NCBI GenBank assembly: GCA_002401965.1
Contig: NVUR01000004.1
Coordinates: 38,535 to 102,534 of the forward strand
Length of the DNA: 64,000 bases
Reading direction: 5' to 3'
DNA from: Alphaproteobacteria bacterium
GTDB taxonomy: Bacteria > Pseudomonadota > Alphaproteobacteria > Micavibrionales > Micavibrionaceae
The notes under the pieces are model-generated. The model saw only the letters and a list, made by a program, of their open reading frames with translations, made no database searches and was not told the DNA's origin. A program made the translations under genes and the position numbers. Below are positions 8,308 through 18,338 of this stretch, in pieces; the first letter of the stretch is position 1; every line of letters begins with the position of its first letter.

Positions 8308-8736
8308 TCATCCTGGAGCGTTATCCAAAACATTGTAAGAACCATCCGCAGTGTGAATGGTTGCCTCATCAATCTGATCAGGCTTTAACCCGTGCGCTTG
8401 GGCAATTGCTGAAGCCATACTGTTCGTATCCGCAAACATAACAGCTAACTCAACTGCTGTTGCCTCAACAACAACCTTAACATCGGCTTTTGGATGTTTA
8501 AATTCAACGTCACTTACGTCTCTAGATTCTCCGTTTACTTTCCACCCACCAAAAGTGCCTTTTTTACCAGAAAGATGTCCAGTGTCGTCATTACCCATTT
8601 GAAATGAATTACCGTCCTCTGCAACATTTACAGTCCCTTTTATTTCTTGAATTTTACTTTTCAAAAATGAAGCAGCATCTACTGATGCAGTGAATTCCAG
8701 AACAGGTTTTTGGTCACCACCTATTTTTTTCGCCAT
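8308..8736 (-). CDS. hypothetical protein, 142 aa
   Basis: I do not recognise this protein. It is soluble, Gly/Asp/Lys-rich, lacks Cys, and has no signal peptide or membrane helix. The C-terminal ~50 residues look helical with an Ala-rich segment (ATAVELAVMFADTNSMASAIAQ). The start has no strong SD; a run of A lies just upstream. It has its own terminator and is divergent from thyA, so it is probably monocistronic. Confidence 0.6.
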   Translation of the reverse strand: MAKKIGGDQKPVLEFTASVDAASFLKSKIQEIKGTVNVAEDGNSFQMGNDDTGHLSGKKGTFGGWKVNGESRDVSDVEFKHPKADVKVVVEATAVELAVMFADTNSMASAIAQAHGLKPDQIDEATIHTADGSYNVLDNAPG

Positions 8737-8873
8737 AATATCTAATCCCTTAAAAAAATTCTTATTTTATTTATAATTTTCTGATTTATATAACATTACC
8801 CAATGAATGTCAAAAAAACATAATATCATTGGAAAATACCATGGATAAGTAAGACTTTGCAAGTTTACCTACC

Positions 8874-8902
8874 CTTACATGTTTGCTCAATTACTTTATA
8901 AT
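8874..8902 (+). promoter_or_regulatory. putative sigma-70 promoter for thyA-folA
   Basis: CTTACA (4/6 match) and TATAAT (6/6) with a 17-bp spacer, 33 bp before the thyA start. Confidence 0.4.
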
Positions 8903-8934
8903 CATAAAGAATCGAAAAATAATAGGATACGGAT

Positions 8935-9729
8935 ATGCAAGAATACCTCAATCTAATGCGATGCGTATTAGACAACGGCGCAATTAAAGAAGATCGCACA
9001 GGCACGGGAACGCGCTCTGTCTTTGGGCATCAAATGCGTTTTGACCTGTCCGAGGGTTTCCCTATCGTGACAACCAAGAAATGCCATTTAAAATCCATTA
9101 TTCATGAGCTGCTCTGGTTTATTGCGGGTGATACAAACATCAAATACTTGCAAGAAAACGGTGTTCGCATTTGGGATGAATGGGCGGATGAAGACGGCAA
9201 CCTTGGCCCTGTCTATGGTGAGCAATGGCGCAGTTGGAAGACTGCGGATGGCCAAACCATTGACCAGCTTAGCAACGTGATTGAGCAAATAAAAGCAAAC
9301 CCAGACAGCCGTCGCTTACTGGTGGTGGCTTATAATCCAGGTGTGGTCGATCAAATGGCTTTACCCCCCTGTCATGCGTTTTTCCAGTTTTATGTCGCAA
9401 ACGGGACGCTCTCCTGCCAATTATATCAACGCAGTGCGGATATCTTCCTTGGTGTGCCATTTAACATTGCCTCCTACGCCTTACTGACTATGATGGTGGC
9501 GCAAGTTACAGGTCTGAAGGCTGGTGAATTTATTCACACATTGGGCGATGCTCATCTTTATTCGAATCATATAGAGCAAACGGATCTTCAGCTTTCCCGC
9601 ACACCGTATAAACTGCCTGAAATGCGTATTAACCCTGATGTTGACAGCATTTTCGACTTTAAGTTTGAGGATTTTGAGCTGGTCGGCTACGAATCACATC
9701 CCCATATCAAGGGTAAGGTTGCGGTATAG
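8935..9729 (+). CDS. thyA: thymidylate synthase ThyA
   Basis: Methylates dUMP to dTMP with methylene-tetrahydrofolate. The 264 aa match the usual ThyA length. [14 protein letters not shown] holds the phosphate-binding Arg, and the catalytic Cys is residue 146 in [31 protein letters not shown] and the dUMP-binding [12 protein letters not shown] are both intact. It lies 3 bp ahead of folA, whose product recycles the dihydrofolate made here. It is an ordinary two-gene folate/thymidylate operon. Confidence 0.98.
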   Translation: MQEYLNLMRCVLDNGAIKEDRTGTGTRSVFGHQMRFDLSEGFPIVTTKKCHLKSIIHELLWFIAGDTNIKYLQENGVRIWDEWADEDGNLGPVYGEQWRSWKTADGQTIDQLSNVIEQIKANPDSRRLLVVAYNPGVVDQMALPPCHAFFQFYVANGTLSCQLYQRSADIFLGVPFNIASYALLTMMVAQVTGLKAGEFIHTLGDAHLYSNHIEQTDLQLSRTPYKLPEMRINPDVDSIFDFKFEDFELVGYESHPHIKGKVAV

Positions 9730-9732
9730 GAT

Positions 9733-10245
9733 ATGAGCATTAAAACATCACTCATTGTTGCCATGGCGGAGAACCGATGCATCGGTAAAGATAACAAGAT
9801 GCCATGGCATATATCGGACGACCTCAAACGGTTCAAAGCCTTAACAACAGGTCATCCCGTGATTATGGGGCGCAAAACATACGAATCGATTCTTGGGTAT
9901 TTGAACAAGCCCCTTCCGAATCGTACAAATATTGTAGTTTCCCGCGCTGGCTTTGAAAACACGCATGATGTCCCTGTATTTTTAGACCTTGAACAAGCAA
10001 TAAACCATGCAAAGTCAATCGCGCAAAACGATGATAAAAACGAAGTCTTCATCATCGGCGGCGCGCAAATCTATAACCAAAGCATTGCACTAGCCGATTG
10101 CCTTCATTTGACAAAAGTCCATAAAAGCGTCGATGGCGATGCATTCTTTCCTGATTTTGATGAGCAAGACTGGCAAGAGAGTGAACGCACAAATCACATG
10201 GATCACACCCCTCCCTACAGCTTTATCACTTTAGAGCGGCAATAA
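9733..10245 (+). CDS. folA: dihydrofolate reductase FolA
   Basis: Reduces dihydrofolate to tetrahydrofolate with NADPH. The 170-aa protein has NRCIGKDNKMPWHISDD near residue 15, where the active-site acid is the Asp in the following helix (SDDLKRFK). VIMGRKTYESI and the NADPH motif FIIGGAQIYNQ are intact. It is coupled to thyA. Its last 20 bp overlap the convergent mrp gene. Confidence 0.97.
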   Translation: MSIKTSLIVAMAENRCIGKDNKMPWHISDDLKRFKALTTGHPVIMGRKTYESILGYLNKPLPNRTNIVVSRAGFENTHDVPVFLDLEQAINHAKSIAQNDDKNEVFIIGGAQIYNQSIALADCLHLTKVHKSVDGDAFFPDFDEQDWQESERTNHMDHTPPYSFITLERQ

Positions 10246-11335
10246 CATTGCGCGTAATTTCGGCAAAGGCTTCGGCTTGTGCGCTGTCAGGTTCGGCCAG
10301 CACAATTGGCTTCCCTTCATCCGCGCAAAAACGGATATTTTTGGACAACGGTACAGCCCCTAAAAAAGGTATACCGAGTGTCTCTGCCTCCTTCTGCGCG
10401 CCGCCATGACCAAATATATGTTCTTCATGACCACAGTTGGAACATGTATGTATGCTCATATTCTCAACTAAACCAAGCACAGGGACACCTGTTTTCCCGA
10501 ACATTTCAACCGCACGTCGCGCATCAATCAACGCCACATCCTGCGGCGTAGATACAATCACTGCGCCGCTGGCCCGCACTTTTTGTGCCAAGGTTAATTG
10601 CACATCGCCTGTACCGGGCGGTAAATCGATAATCAGATAATCCAGCGGCTCTTCCTGCGTCCCCCACGCAACATCGCGCAACATCTGATAGAACGCGGTT
10701 TGCACCATAGGACCACGCCACACCATCGCCTTTTCCTTATCCACCATGAAGCCAATCGACATAATTTGAAGACCGTAACGTTCCAACGGGATAAGCTGCT
10801 TTTGCGCGTCCAGAGCGGGCTTGTATTCTTCATCCCCCATCATCATGGGTTGGGATGGCCCATAAATATCCGCGTCCAGAATACCGACCCTGATTTTACC
10901 ATTGTTCCCCATTGCCATATATGCCGCGATATTGGCCGCCACAGTCGACTTACCAACACCGCCCTTCCCCGATGCAACAACAATGATATGACGCGCAGGC
11001 ACATCAATGGGCGGGTTCTTATCCATACCATGAGGGTCAGAGGCAGGCTTTTTCTTCGGAGATGATGAGGTTTTCTCTACTGACTTTTCCGCCGTTAAAA
11101 TGACGGATACTTTATTCACACAATCCAGCCCCATAACCCGGCGCTCAGCATCCTGACGAAGCCCTTCAAGTGCGCCGCCGCGATCAGGGTCAACGGCGAT
11201 TACTATAATCACCGCGCCGTCATCATGCATTTGGAGCGAAGAGATCATATTTGCAGACACAATATCCACACCACGATCATGATCAATCACGCCACGCAAA
11301 GCCTGCAAAATTTCATTACGCACCAGATCATCCAT
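10226..11335 (-). CDS. mrp: Mrp/ApbC-family P-loop ATPase, Fe-S cluster carrier
   Basis: Mrp/NBP35-type scaffold of 369 aa that would load Fe-S clusters onto apoproteins in the cytosol. The N-terminal ~85 residues form a MIP18/DUF59-like domain. A charged Ser/Lys linker follows. The NTPase domain has the deviant Walker A ASGKGGVGKSTVAANIA near 115, LIIDLPPGTGDVQLTLAQ, and the cluster-binding CSNCGHEEHIFG pair (CxxC) near 298. Upstream in-frame codons exist, but the MDDLVRNE start at 11335 fits the family and has AGG 8 bases before it. It is convergent with folA. Confidence 0.94.
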   Translation of the reverse strand: MDDLVRNEILQALRGVIDHDRGVDIVSANMISSLQMHDDGAVIIVIAVDPDRGGALEGLRQDAERRVMGLDCVNKVSVILTAEKSVEKTSSSPKKKPASDPHGMDKNPPIDVPARHIIVVASGKGGVGKSTVAANIAAYMAMGNNGKIRVGILDADIYGPSQPMMMGDEEYKPALDAQKQLIPLERYGLQIMSIGFMVDKEKAMVWRGPMVQTAFYQMLRDVAWGTQEEPLDYLIIDLPPGTGDVQLTLAQKVRASGAVIVSTPQDVALIDARRAVEMFGKTGVPVLGLVENMSIHTCSNCGHEEHIFGHGGAQKEAETLGIPFLGAVPLSKNIRFCADEGKPIVLAEPDSAQAEAFAEITRNVIAALK

Positions 11336-11374
11336 AATATTACCTATATCTTTCCAATTTTCGCATCGTAACAC

Positions 11375-11402
11375 TTGATTTCGAGAGTAAAAGAGATATT
11401 GT
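11375..11402 (+). promoter_or_regulatory. putative promoter for hflK-hflC-degP
   Basis: TTGATT and TATTGT separated by 16 bp, 34 bp before the hflK ATG, in the gap divergent from mrp. Confidence 0.4.
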
Positions 11403-11436
11403 GACTCTACATCAAACGTCAATAGGAAAATATAAT

Positions 11437-12585
11437 ATGTCGAAAGACGATAGAAAAAACCCTTGGGGAAATAACAGTAATGATGACCGTTCAAAATCAG
11501 GACGCAACAACCCGTGGGGCGGTTCTTCCGGTGGCGGAAGTAATGGCGGCGGACGTGGCAATGGTAACGATCCACAAGATTTAGACGATATAATAAAAAG
11601 CGCACAAGAAGGTCTGCGCGATGTTCTGCCCGGTAATATGAAGGGCGGTGTTGCTGCTATACTCCTATTACTTGCGATATTGGCACTGTGGCTGGCCAGT
11701 GGTTTTCATATCATCAATCCAGGTGAACATGGTGTTATTCAACGTTTTGGTGCGTGGTCACGTACACAGGCGACAGAGGGATTAGGCTATCATTTTCCTG
11801 CCCCGATTGAGCAAATCACAAAGGTTAATGTCAACCAACAACGCAGTATGAGCATCGGCTATTCCGAAAGCGCACCTTCGCGTCGTGGCGGCGTCAGTAG
11901 AGGCAAAACTGATATCCATGGTGAAAGCCTGATGTTGACTTCTGATCTGAATATTATTGATCTGCACATGACCATTCAGTGGGATATTAAATCCGCAGAA
12001 GATTTCCTGTTCCAAATTAAAGGGCAGGAAAACACGATCAAAAAAGTAACAGAGAGCGCGATTCGCGAAGTTGTCGGACAAACAGAAATGTTTACGATTC
12101 TGACAACAGGACGCCAAAAGATATCCGACACGGTCAAGAATATCATTCAAAAAAATCTGGATGAATATCATTCCGGCGTGAATATCAAACAGGTTTTGAT
12201 TCAGAAAGCTGAAGTGCATCCCGATGTACAACATGCGTTTCAAGACGTTCAATCCGCAAAACAAGATGCAGAGAACACAGGCAACATTGCACGTGCGTAC
12301 CGCGAGAAAATTTTACCCGAAGCACGTGGTCAAGCGACGAAGCTGAAACAGGAAGCACAAGCGTATAAGCAATCACAAATCGCAAAAGCAACTGGTGATG
12401 CCAAACGTTTTGAATCCATCCACGCCGCCTACTTAAAGGGCAAAGATGTGACAAAAGAACGTATCTACATTGAAACAATGGAAGAAGTTCTCAGCAACGC
12501 AGAAAAAATCATTATAGATAGTAACGTCAGTGGACAAGGCGTTGTGCCCTATCTCCCCCTCAATGAACTCGGCGCGAAAAGATAA
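11437..12585 (+). CDS. hflK: HflK, FtsH protease modulator
   Basis: Inner-membrane SPFH-domain protein of about 382 aa that assembles with HflC around FtsH and restrains its proteolysis. The N-terminal ~70 residues are Gly/Asn/Asp-rich and cytoplasmic. A single membrane helix lies near 72-92 (GGVAAILLLLAILALWLASG). The SPFH domain starts at NPGEHGVIQRFG and ends with a long helical region. I start at MSKDDRKNPWG (AGGAAA upstream) and not at the in-frame ATG-like codon 36 bp earlier. It is 32 bp ahead of hflC and heads a three-gene envelope proteolysis operon with degP. Confidence 0.95.
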   Translation: MSKDDRKNPWGNNSNDDRSKSGRNNPWGGSSGGGSNGGGRGNGNDPQDLDDIIKSAQEGLRDVLPGNMKGGVAAILLLLAILALWLASGFHIINPGEHGVIQRFGAWSRTQATEGLGYHFPAPIEQITKVNVNQQRSMSIGYSESAPSRRGGVSRGKTDIHGESLMLTSDLNIIDLHMTIQWDIKSAEDFLFQIKGQENTIKKVTESAIREVVGQTEMFTILTTGRQKISDTVKNIIQKNLDEYHSGVNIKQVLIQKAEVHPDVQHAFQDVQSAKQDAENTGNIARAYREKILPEARGQATKLKQEAQAYKQSQIAKATGDAKRFESIHAAYLKGKDVTKERIYIETMEEVLSNAEKIIIDSNVSGQGVVPYLPLNELGAKR

Positions 12586-12617
12586 CGCAAAAGACATATA
12601 ACTAAGGAATACACACT

Positions 12618-13568
12618 ATGAACACCAAAGCACTCGCCTTCTTTATCGTTATTGCCGCAACGCTGCTGATCGGCTCGCAAAGTTTCTTCATTGTTGATGA
12701 ACGTGAACAAGCCATCGTCCTGCAACTTGGACAACCAAAGGGAGAGCCACGCGGCCCTGGTATTCATTTCAAAACACCCTTCGTTCAAAATATCCGCTAT
12801 TTTGACAGACGTGTTTTATCCATTGACCCAAGACCAGAACAAGTGGTGATTTCCAGCGCGTATGTTGAAAAGAACAAAGACAAGGCAACAGATGAAGACA
12901 ATAAAGATATAGACACAGAAAAAGGCCCCAGCATAGACAGTGTCAGTGGAGAGCCGATTATCGTTGATACCTTCGCACGTTATAAGATTGTTAATCCTTT
13001 GCAATTCATGAAAACATTACGCACCGTGGCCAATGCAAATTCCAGAATTGAAAGCATCTTGAATGATTCAACCCGCGCCGTCCTTGGTGAAACAACATTG
13101 GTTGAATTACTTTCCAATGCACGGACATCTGTTATGCGTGATATCCGCACACGCGTAAACGATAAGATCCAAACAGATGCATTAGGGATTGAAATTGTCG
13201 ATGTACGCATTGTACGTGCCGATTTAACCAATGAATTGCGCCAGTCTACAGTTAAACAAATGATTTCAGAATTGAATGAACGCGCGACAGAGCGTAGATC
13301 AAAAGGGAATGAACGCGCCTTGGAAATCAGATCAACAGCCGAGAAAGAAAGAACCATCACCCTTGCCGAAGCAGGACGTGATTCGCAAATTATCCGCGGT
13401 GAAGGCGATAAAACTGCCATCAAAGTCTATGCTGATGCTTTTAATGTTGATAAAGAATTCTATTCTTTCTTACGTTCCATGGAAGCCTATAAAAAAACCA
13501 TGGCAAATCCGGAAACACGCTTAATTTTATCACCTGACAGTGACTTCTTTAAGCATTTTAACAATTAG
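12618..13568 (+). CDS. hflC: HflC, FtsH protease modulator
   Basis: SPFH partner of HflK, 316 aa. An N-terminal membrane anchor spans about residues 4-22, followed by FFIVDEREQAIVLQLGQPKG. A charged insertion (about residues 85-115, KNKDKATDEDNKD) makes the periplasmic domain slightly longer than in enteric HflC. The C-terminal helical part, ERATERRSKGNERALEIRS and the IKVYADAFN block, is conserved. ACTAAGGA precedes the ATG. The following degP start is 21 bp away. Confidence 0.95.
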   Translation: MNTKALAFFIVIAATLLIGSQSFFIVDEREQAIVLQLGQPKGEPRGPGIHFKTPFVQNIRYFDRRVLSIDPRPEQVVISSAYVEKNKDKATDEDNKDIDTEKGPSIDSVSGEPIIVDTFARYKIVNPLQFMKTLRTVANANSRIESILNDSTRAVLGETTLVELLSNARTSVMRDIRTRVNDKIQTDALGIEIVDVRIVRADLTNELRQSTVKQMISELNERATERRSKGNERALEIRSTAEKERTITLAEAGRDSQIIRGEGDKTAIKVYADAFNVDKEFYSFLRSMEAYKKTMANPETRLILSPDSDFFKHFNN

Positions 13569-13589
13569 TTCTACACATCGGGTATTAAT

Positions 13590-15095
13590 ATGAGAAAAAG
13601 CGATATCATACGCAACATCAAAGCATCTCTTTTACTCTCTACGTTATGTCTCGTAACACTGTCTTCCGCATCTGTTGTTCTGGCAAAAGATGGAGAAAAC
13701 AAAGATAAGCCCGCTATCGTTATGATTCCCGCCAGTTTTGCTAATTTGGCGGAGAAACTTTCACCGACAGTGGTGAATATATCCTCTACACAAAAAAGCA
13801 TCGTGCCGCAGGATTTCCCTGATATGCCACAATTTCCTGATGGCTCTCCCTTTGAAGATTTCTTTGAAGAGTTCATGGAACGCAGGGGCGGCGGCATGCC
13901 GACCACACCCGCATCATCCTTAGGCTCTGGCTTTATTATTGATGCTGAAAACGGCTATATCATTACCAATAACCATGTTGTACGTGACGCCGAAAATATA
14001 AATGTTACCTTTGTTAATGACGTGACTGTCGATGCAACGATTATCGGTGTGGATGAAAAAACAGATCTTGCGGTTCTGAAAATCGATACAAAAGACCTAA
14101 ACCTTACAGATGTATCATTTGGTGACAGTAATGCTTTGCGCGTTGGTGATTGGCTGCTTGCTATTGGTAATCCGTTTGGACTTGGCGGTTCTGTCACTAC
14201 GGGGATATTATCTGCCCGCGCCCGTGATATTCAATCAGGTCCTTATGATGATTTTCTGCAAACTGATGCCTCAATTAATCGCGGAAATTCCGGTGGCCCC
14301 CTGTTTAACATGGCTGGCGAAGTGATCGGCATTAACACCGCAATTTTCAGCCCGACGGGTGGCTCTGTCGGCATTGGTTTTGCCATTCCATCCGATCTCG
14401 CAAAACCTGTGATTAACCAAATCATAAAATTTGGTCATACACGTCGCGGATGGCTTGGTATTCGCATCCAAACCGTCACAGATGAAATCGCCGAGAGCCT
14501 CGGTCTGGAAGAACCAAAAGGCGCACTGATTGCCAGCGTCAATAAAGACGGTCCTGCAAATAAAGCAAAGCTGCAAGCGGGGGATGTTATTCTTGAAATT
14601 AACGATCAAGCGATCAAAACAATGCGCTCCCTACCCCGTATCATCGCCGAAAATGAAATCGGATCAACCGCCACAGTTATATATTGGCGCGATAACCAAG
14701 AACATACCGTCCAAGTTTTAATCGGGGAGCTTGAAAAAGCCGAGGAAGACGGTCTGATTAACAGTTCCGTAAAATCAACGGATACAGGTGTGGATGTGGA
14801 TTCTATCGGGCTAACATTAAAGCCACTAGATAGTGCATTACGCGACTTGTATAATATCGACAACACAACACATGGCGTTGTTATCACGGACATTAAAGAC
14901 ATGTCAGTAGCCGCCAAGAAAGGCCTGTCAGAGGGAGATATCATTGTTGAAATCAACCAACAACCCGTATCAAAACCACAAGACGTCATTGATATCGTGG
15001 AAAAGGCAATAAAGAACAGCCGTAAATCCGTGCTTCTATTGATTAATGATAATGGGAATGTTCGCTTCGTTGCATTAAAGCTGCATCAGGAATAG
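13590..15095 (+). CDS. degP: DegP/MucD-type periplasmic serine protease
   Basis: Do-family protease/chaperone of 501 aa for misfolded envelope proteins. The signal peptide (about 1-32) ends near SSASVVLAKD. The trypsin-like domain has its triad His in ITNNHVV (~129), Asp in TDLAVLK (~159) and Ser in RGNSGGPLF (~234). Two PDZ domains lie at about 285-380 and 400-495. It is placed behind hflKC, an arrangement common in alphaproteobacteria, and ends 3 bp from the convergent ctlX-like gene. Confidence 0.94.
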   Translation: MRKSDIIRNIKASLLLSTLCLVTLSSASVVLAKDGENKDKPAIVMIPASFANLAEKLSPTVVNISSTQKSIVPQDFPDMPQFPDGSPFEDFFEEFMERRGGGMPTTPASSLGSGFIIDAENGYIITNNHVVRDAENINVTFVNDVTVDATIIGVDEKTDLAVLKIDTKDLNLTDVSFGDSNALRVGDWLLAIGNPFGLGGSVTTGILSARARDIQSGPYDDFLQTDASINRGNSGGPLFNMAGEVIGINTAIFSPTGGSVGIGFAIPSDLAKPVINQIIKFGHTRRGWLGIRIQTVTDEIAESLGLEEPKGALIASVNKDGPANKAKLQAGDVILEINDQAIKTMRSLPRIIAENEIGSTATVIYWRDNQEHTVQVLIGELEKAEEDGLINSSVKSTDTGVDVDSIGLTLKPLDSALRDLYNIDNTTHGVVITDIKDMSVAAKKGLSEGDIIVEINQQPVSKPQDVIDIVEKAIKNSRKSVLLLINDNGNVRFVALKLHQE

Positions 15096-15098
15096 CGT

Positions 15099-15995
15099 CT
15101 AAAACAGCTCCATCAACATACAACGGGCAGAACCGCCGCCATATTTCTCAAGCGTCTGAAGATCAGGACAGATTAACGTTTTGTAATGACGCTCAATCAC
15201 TGTACGCTGCACCACGTTTAAGGTCTCATAGGCCGCCAAAGACATGGTTAACATCCGCTCCCCGTCCGTTCCAACAATCTCCAGTGCATTGCAACAATTG
15301 GCCTGCAACTGTGCCATGGAAAATTCTACGACCTCATGTGTTTGTGATAAACGATCAAGAACACCCTTACGTACCCCATCATCCGTAATGCATTCCGCGC
15401 AAATACCGACCATATCACTGCCGATATACATCAAAAAATCCGTGTGATAGACAGGAATACCCGCGTGGCTCTGCGTTTCAAAGGTAATGACATCATAGCC
15501 CGTAAAATTCGCCCATTTTTGTACTAATTCCGGTGCTGTGCGACGAGATAACCCTGAATAAGCACGACGATTAACATGATCGGCAACGATACTGGCGGTA
15601 CTTTCCAGAGCAAGGCCTTCGCCCTCATAACCGCTCCAATCCTCAGTCTTGGGATAGAGCTTCTTCAATAATGCCGTAATTTCGGGTGTACGCTCCGCGG
15701 CGCGGTTCTCATTCAGCATCGGATATAAAATCAGCTGACCATTATCATGAGTCGATGCCCAATTGGGGAAAACCATATCAGGGCATTCCTTTTGCCCTAA
15801 AACAGTTGTCACATTAACCCCACATTCAACCAACATATCGCGATAGGTTCGAAATTCTGCCATTGCCTTACGCAACGTAACGTCATGACCTAAGGCTTCG
15901 CCATCAACTTGATAGACATTCGTATCCATTGTCTGCGGATTAGCGTAAAAGACGGCAGGCTCAACCATAAAAAGGTGGTTTGTAGATTGCTTCAT
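15099..15995 (-). CDS. ctlX: arginine-deiminase-related hydrolase, CtlX family
   Basis: Guanidino-modifying enzyme family, 298 aa. It starts STNHLFMVEPAVFYANPQTM and contains FPNWASTHDNGQLILYPM near residue 80, ESTASIVADHVNRRAYSGLS near 135, HAGIPVYHTDFLMYIGSDM near 180, and a late Cys in GGGSARCMLMELF that is the expected nucleophile. The family is linked to citrulline or dimethylarginine breakdown, but no arginine genes are adjacent, so the substrate is inferred. An upstream in-frame start (16061) exists; MKQSTNH with GGCGGAT ahead fits better. Confidence 0.82.
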   Translation of the reverse strand: MKQSTNHLFMVEPAVFYANPQTMDTNVYQVDGEALGHDVTLRKAMAEFRTYRDMLVECGVNVTTVLGQKECPDMVFPNWASTHDNGQLILYPMLNENRAAERTPEITALLKKLYPKTEDWSGYEGEGLALESTASIVADHVNRRAYSGLSRRTAPELVQKWANFTGYDVITFETQSHAGIPVYHTDFLMYIGSDMVGICAECITDDGVRKGVLDRLSQTHEVVEFSMAQLQANCCNALEIVGTDGERMLTMSLAAYETLNVVQRTVIERHYKTLICPDLQTLEKYGGGSARCMLMELF

Positions 15996-16120
15996 GGGGT
16001 TTATCCGCCTTTTATGATGATTGATCCCTACATCATAAAAGAAGAACCTTAAAATTATCACAAGAACAGCTAAGGCTCTGCGCTATAATGCAGTATATCT
16101 TTATTCCAAAACCGAGTGGA

Positions 16121-16930
16121 TTAATGGCGTGCAACCATCATCTTTTTGATCTCTGCAATCGCTTTCGCAGGATTCAGACCTTTCGGACAGGTGTTCGTAC
16201 AGTTCATAATCGTGTGACAACGATATAGACGGAATGGGTCTTCTAACTGATCCAGACGCTCACCCGTTGCATCATCACGGCTGTCGGCGATCCAGCGATA
16301 GGCTTGCAATAAAACCGCAGGCCCCATAAACCGATCACCATTCCACCAATAAGATGGACAACTGGTAGAACAACAAAAGCACAAGATACACGCCGCAGGA
16401 CCATGCCCGTCAGAACCATTTAGAACCAGAGAATCGCTTTCTGATTGTAAGCGTTCCCTAGTAGGAGCGGCAGTATCGGATTTCATCCATGGCTCAATCG
16501 AGGCATATTGTGCATACATGTGATTCAAATCAGGCACTAAATCTTTAACCACAGGCATATGCGGCAATGGTGTCACTTTTATATCGCCTTTCACATCACC
16601 AATATCCTTGGTGCATGCCAACGTATTCGTACCATCAATATTCATCGCACATGATCCACAAATCCCCTCACGGCAAGAACGGCGCAACGTCAAAGAGCTG
16701 TCTACGTTATTTTTGATATAGAGCAACGCATCCAAAACCATGGGACCACACTTATCCAGATCAATGGTGATCGCATCAATGCGCGGGTTTTTAACCTCGC
16801 CCGCCTCATCCAGATCATCAGGTGACCAGCGATAAACATTGAATGTCTTGGGACGCGCACCGCCGTTAGACACGTCAATTTTCTCGCCTTTTAGGATTTT
16901 GGAATTTTTAGGAAGCGTAAATTCAGCCAT
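16121..16930 (-). CDS. sdhB: succinate dehydrogenase iron-sulfur subunit SdhB
   Basis: Electron-transfer subunit of complex II, about 269 aa. The [2Fe-2S] ligands are in [12 protein letters not shown] plus the later NTLACTK Cys. The [4Fe-4S]/[3Fe-4S] ligands are in [12 protein letters not shown] and [15 protein letters not shown] start at [10 protein letters not shown], seven codons inside the longest frame. The gene is on the same strand as sdhCDA but is separated from sdhA by icd on the opposite strand, so it needs its own promoter in the sdhB-icd divergent gap. Confidence 0.97.
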   Translation of the reverse strand: MAEFTLPKNSKILKGEKIDVSNGGARPKTFNVYRWSPDDLDEAGEVKNPRIDAITIDLDKCGPMVLDALLYIKNNVDSSLTLRRSCREGICGSCAMNIDGTNTLACTKDIGDVKGDIKVTPLPHMPVVKDLVPDLNHMYAQYASIEPWMKSDTAAPTRERLQSESDSLVLNGSDGHGPAACILCFCCSTSCPSYWWNGDRFMGPAVLLQAYRWIADSRDDATGERLDQLEDPFRLYRCHTIMNCTNTCPKGLNPAKAIAEIKKMMVARH

Positions 16931-17094
16931 TATCATTGTCTTTCGAAACATATTTTTATTGCGGTAGAATGATAAACGTTTTTATGCATTTTGTTAAGGG
17001 CATTAATAATGAAATATAGTCGTTTGATTTTACTTTTTGTTCATAATAGATGAGTATGTTAGCAAGAGAAGCAATAAGAAAAGGAGCTTTCCCA

Positions 17095-18297
17095 ATGAGT
17101 TTAACAATTGTAGATATGACAGGTGACGGTATTTGGCCGGAGATGTCCCGATTGATAAGAGACGAACTGATCGCTCCGTTTTTCGATGTTGAGTGGAAAA
17201 TTCATGATATCAGCTTGCCCACGCGCGACAAGACAGATGACAAAAATTTAAACGATGCAATTGCCGATTTAAAGAAATACAAAGCCGGCGTTAAAGGCCC
17301 GACCATTACGCCAAATCCGGCGCAAACCAAAGAGATGGGGCTGAACAAGCAATGGGGCTCACCCAACGGTATTTTGCGCCGTGCAATTAATGGCGCGGTG
17401 ATTATGCGTACGCCTTTGATGGCAAGCAACCTATCAACAAACGCACCTGCGATGGCGAATGTAACCATTGCGCGACAAGCGGTTGGCGGTATATACGGCG
17501 CGCCGAACGAAGTTATCCCCTCCAAAGGCAGCATCAAGATGATTCATATTGATGAGGCGGGCAAGGAAACTGTGCTGGCGGATAAGGCTGTAGAGCCGGG
17601 CGTTGCGATGCTCAGCACCGAAACGGATTCATCTATTCGTGACTTTGCTCACGCCACGTTCCAACAAGCACTGGATATGAATAAATCGGTTATTTTTGCT
17701 TCAAAGCAAACGATTTTACCGACCTATGACGGACGGTTTGTTGAGATTTTTGAAGAAGTCTTCAAAGAGTATAGTGCCAAATTCGAAGAACAAGGGCTGG
17801 AGTTGCATGCGAGTGAGCTGATTGACGCCGCCGTATCCAAAATCCCGCAGGGGAAAACGAATGGCTTTATTCTGGCACTAAAAAACTATGACGGTGATGT
17901 GACATCTGACCAAGTTGCGGGCGAGCATATCTCTTTGGGGATGATGGACTCAACACTGGTGAGTGCAGACAGAACATTACTGGCTGATCCACCGCACGGC
18001 ACCGCGCCTGATCTTGATAAATTCTGGCATGAAGAAGGAAAGTTAGTTGCAAATCCAACCGCTTATATTTTCGCCTATGCCGAAGCCATTCGCCACCAAG
18101 CCGATTTGAACGGTGATTCAGAGACTGCGAAGAAAGCACTCGCGCTGAAAGCCGCAACGCTGAAAACGATTGAAGCAGGCTATATGACGGGCGATCTATC
18201 AAACGCCGCAGGTGTTCAGGCGATTACAGGACAAGAATTTGTAGCGCATGTGAAAGACACAATGAAAGAAGCCTTAAGCAAAAATAAAGCCGCGTAA
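17095..18297 (+). CDS. icd: isocitrate dehydrogenase, NADP-dependent
   Basis: Oxidatively decarboxylates isocitrate to 2-oxoglutarate. The 400-aa protein belongs to the dimeric eukaryotic-like IDH subfamily common in alphaproteobacteria, with VDMTGDGIWPEMSRLI at the N-terminus, SPNGILRRAINGAVIMRTPL near 95, FVEIFEEVFKEY, and LADPPHGTAPD near 300. AAAAGGAG lies 8-9 bp before the chosen ATG at 17095; a start 45 bp earlier is less likely. It sits between sdhB and sdhA on the opposite strand. Strand and placement are unusual; the protein looks complete. Confidence 0.95.
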   Translation: MSLTIVDMTGDGIWPEMSRLIRDELIAPFFDVEWKIHDISLPTRDKTDDKNLNDAIADLKKYKAGVKGPTITPNPAQTKEMGLNKQWGSPNGILRRAINGAVIMRTPLMASNLSTNAPAMANVTIARQAVGGIYGAPNEVIPSKGSIKMIHIDEAGKETVLADKAVEPGVAMLSTETDSSIRDFAHATFQQALDMNKSVIFASKQTILPTYDGRFVEIFEEVFKEYSAKFEEQGLELHASELIDAAVSKIPQGKTNGFILALKNYDGDVTSDQVAGEHISLGMMDSTLVSADRTLLADPPHGTAPDLDKFWHEEGKLVANPTAYIFAYAEAIRHQADLNGDSETAKKALALKAATLKTIEAGYMTGDLSNAAGVQAITGQEFVAHVKDTMKEALSKNKAA

Positions 18298-18338
18298 ATA
18301 ATACGAGGCTTTATTAGAATCTATCGATCAAGCGCGCA

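Noticed and set aside
11335..11605. N-terminal extension of the Mrp-like protein
   Set aside because: Translates to a basic, low-complexity stretch unlike the family and overlaps the hflK promoter region.
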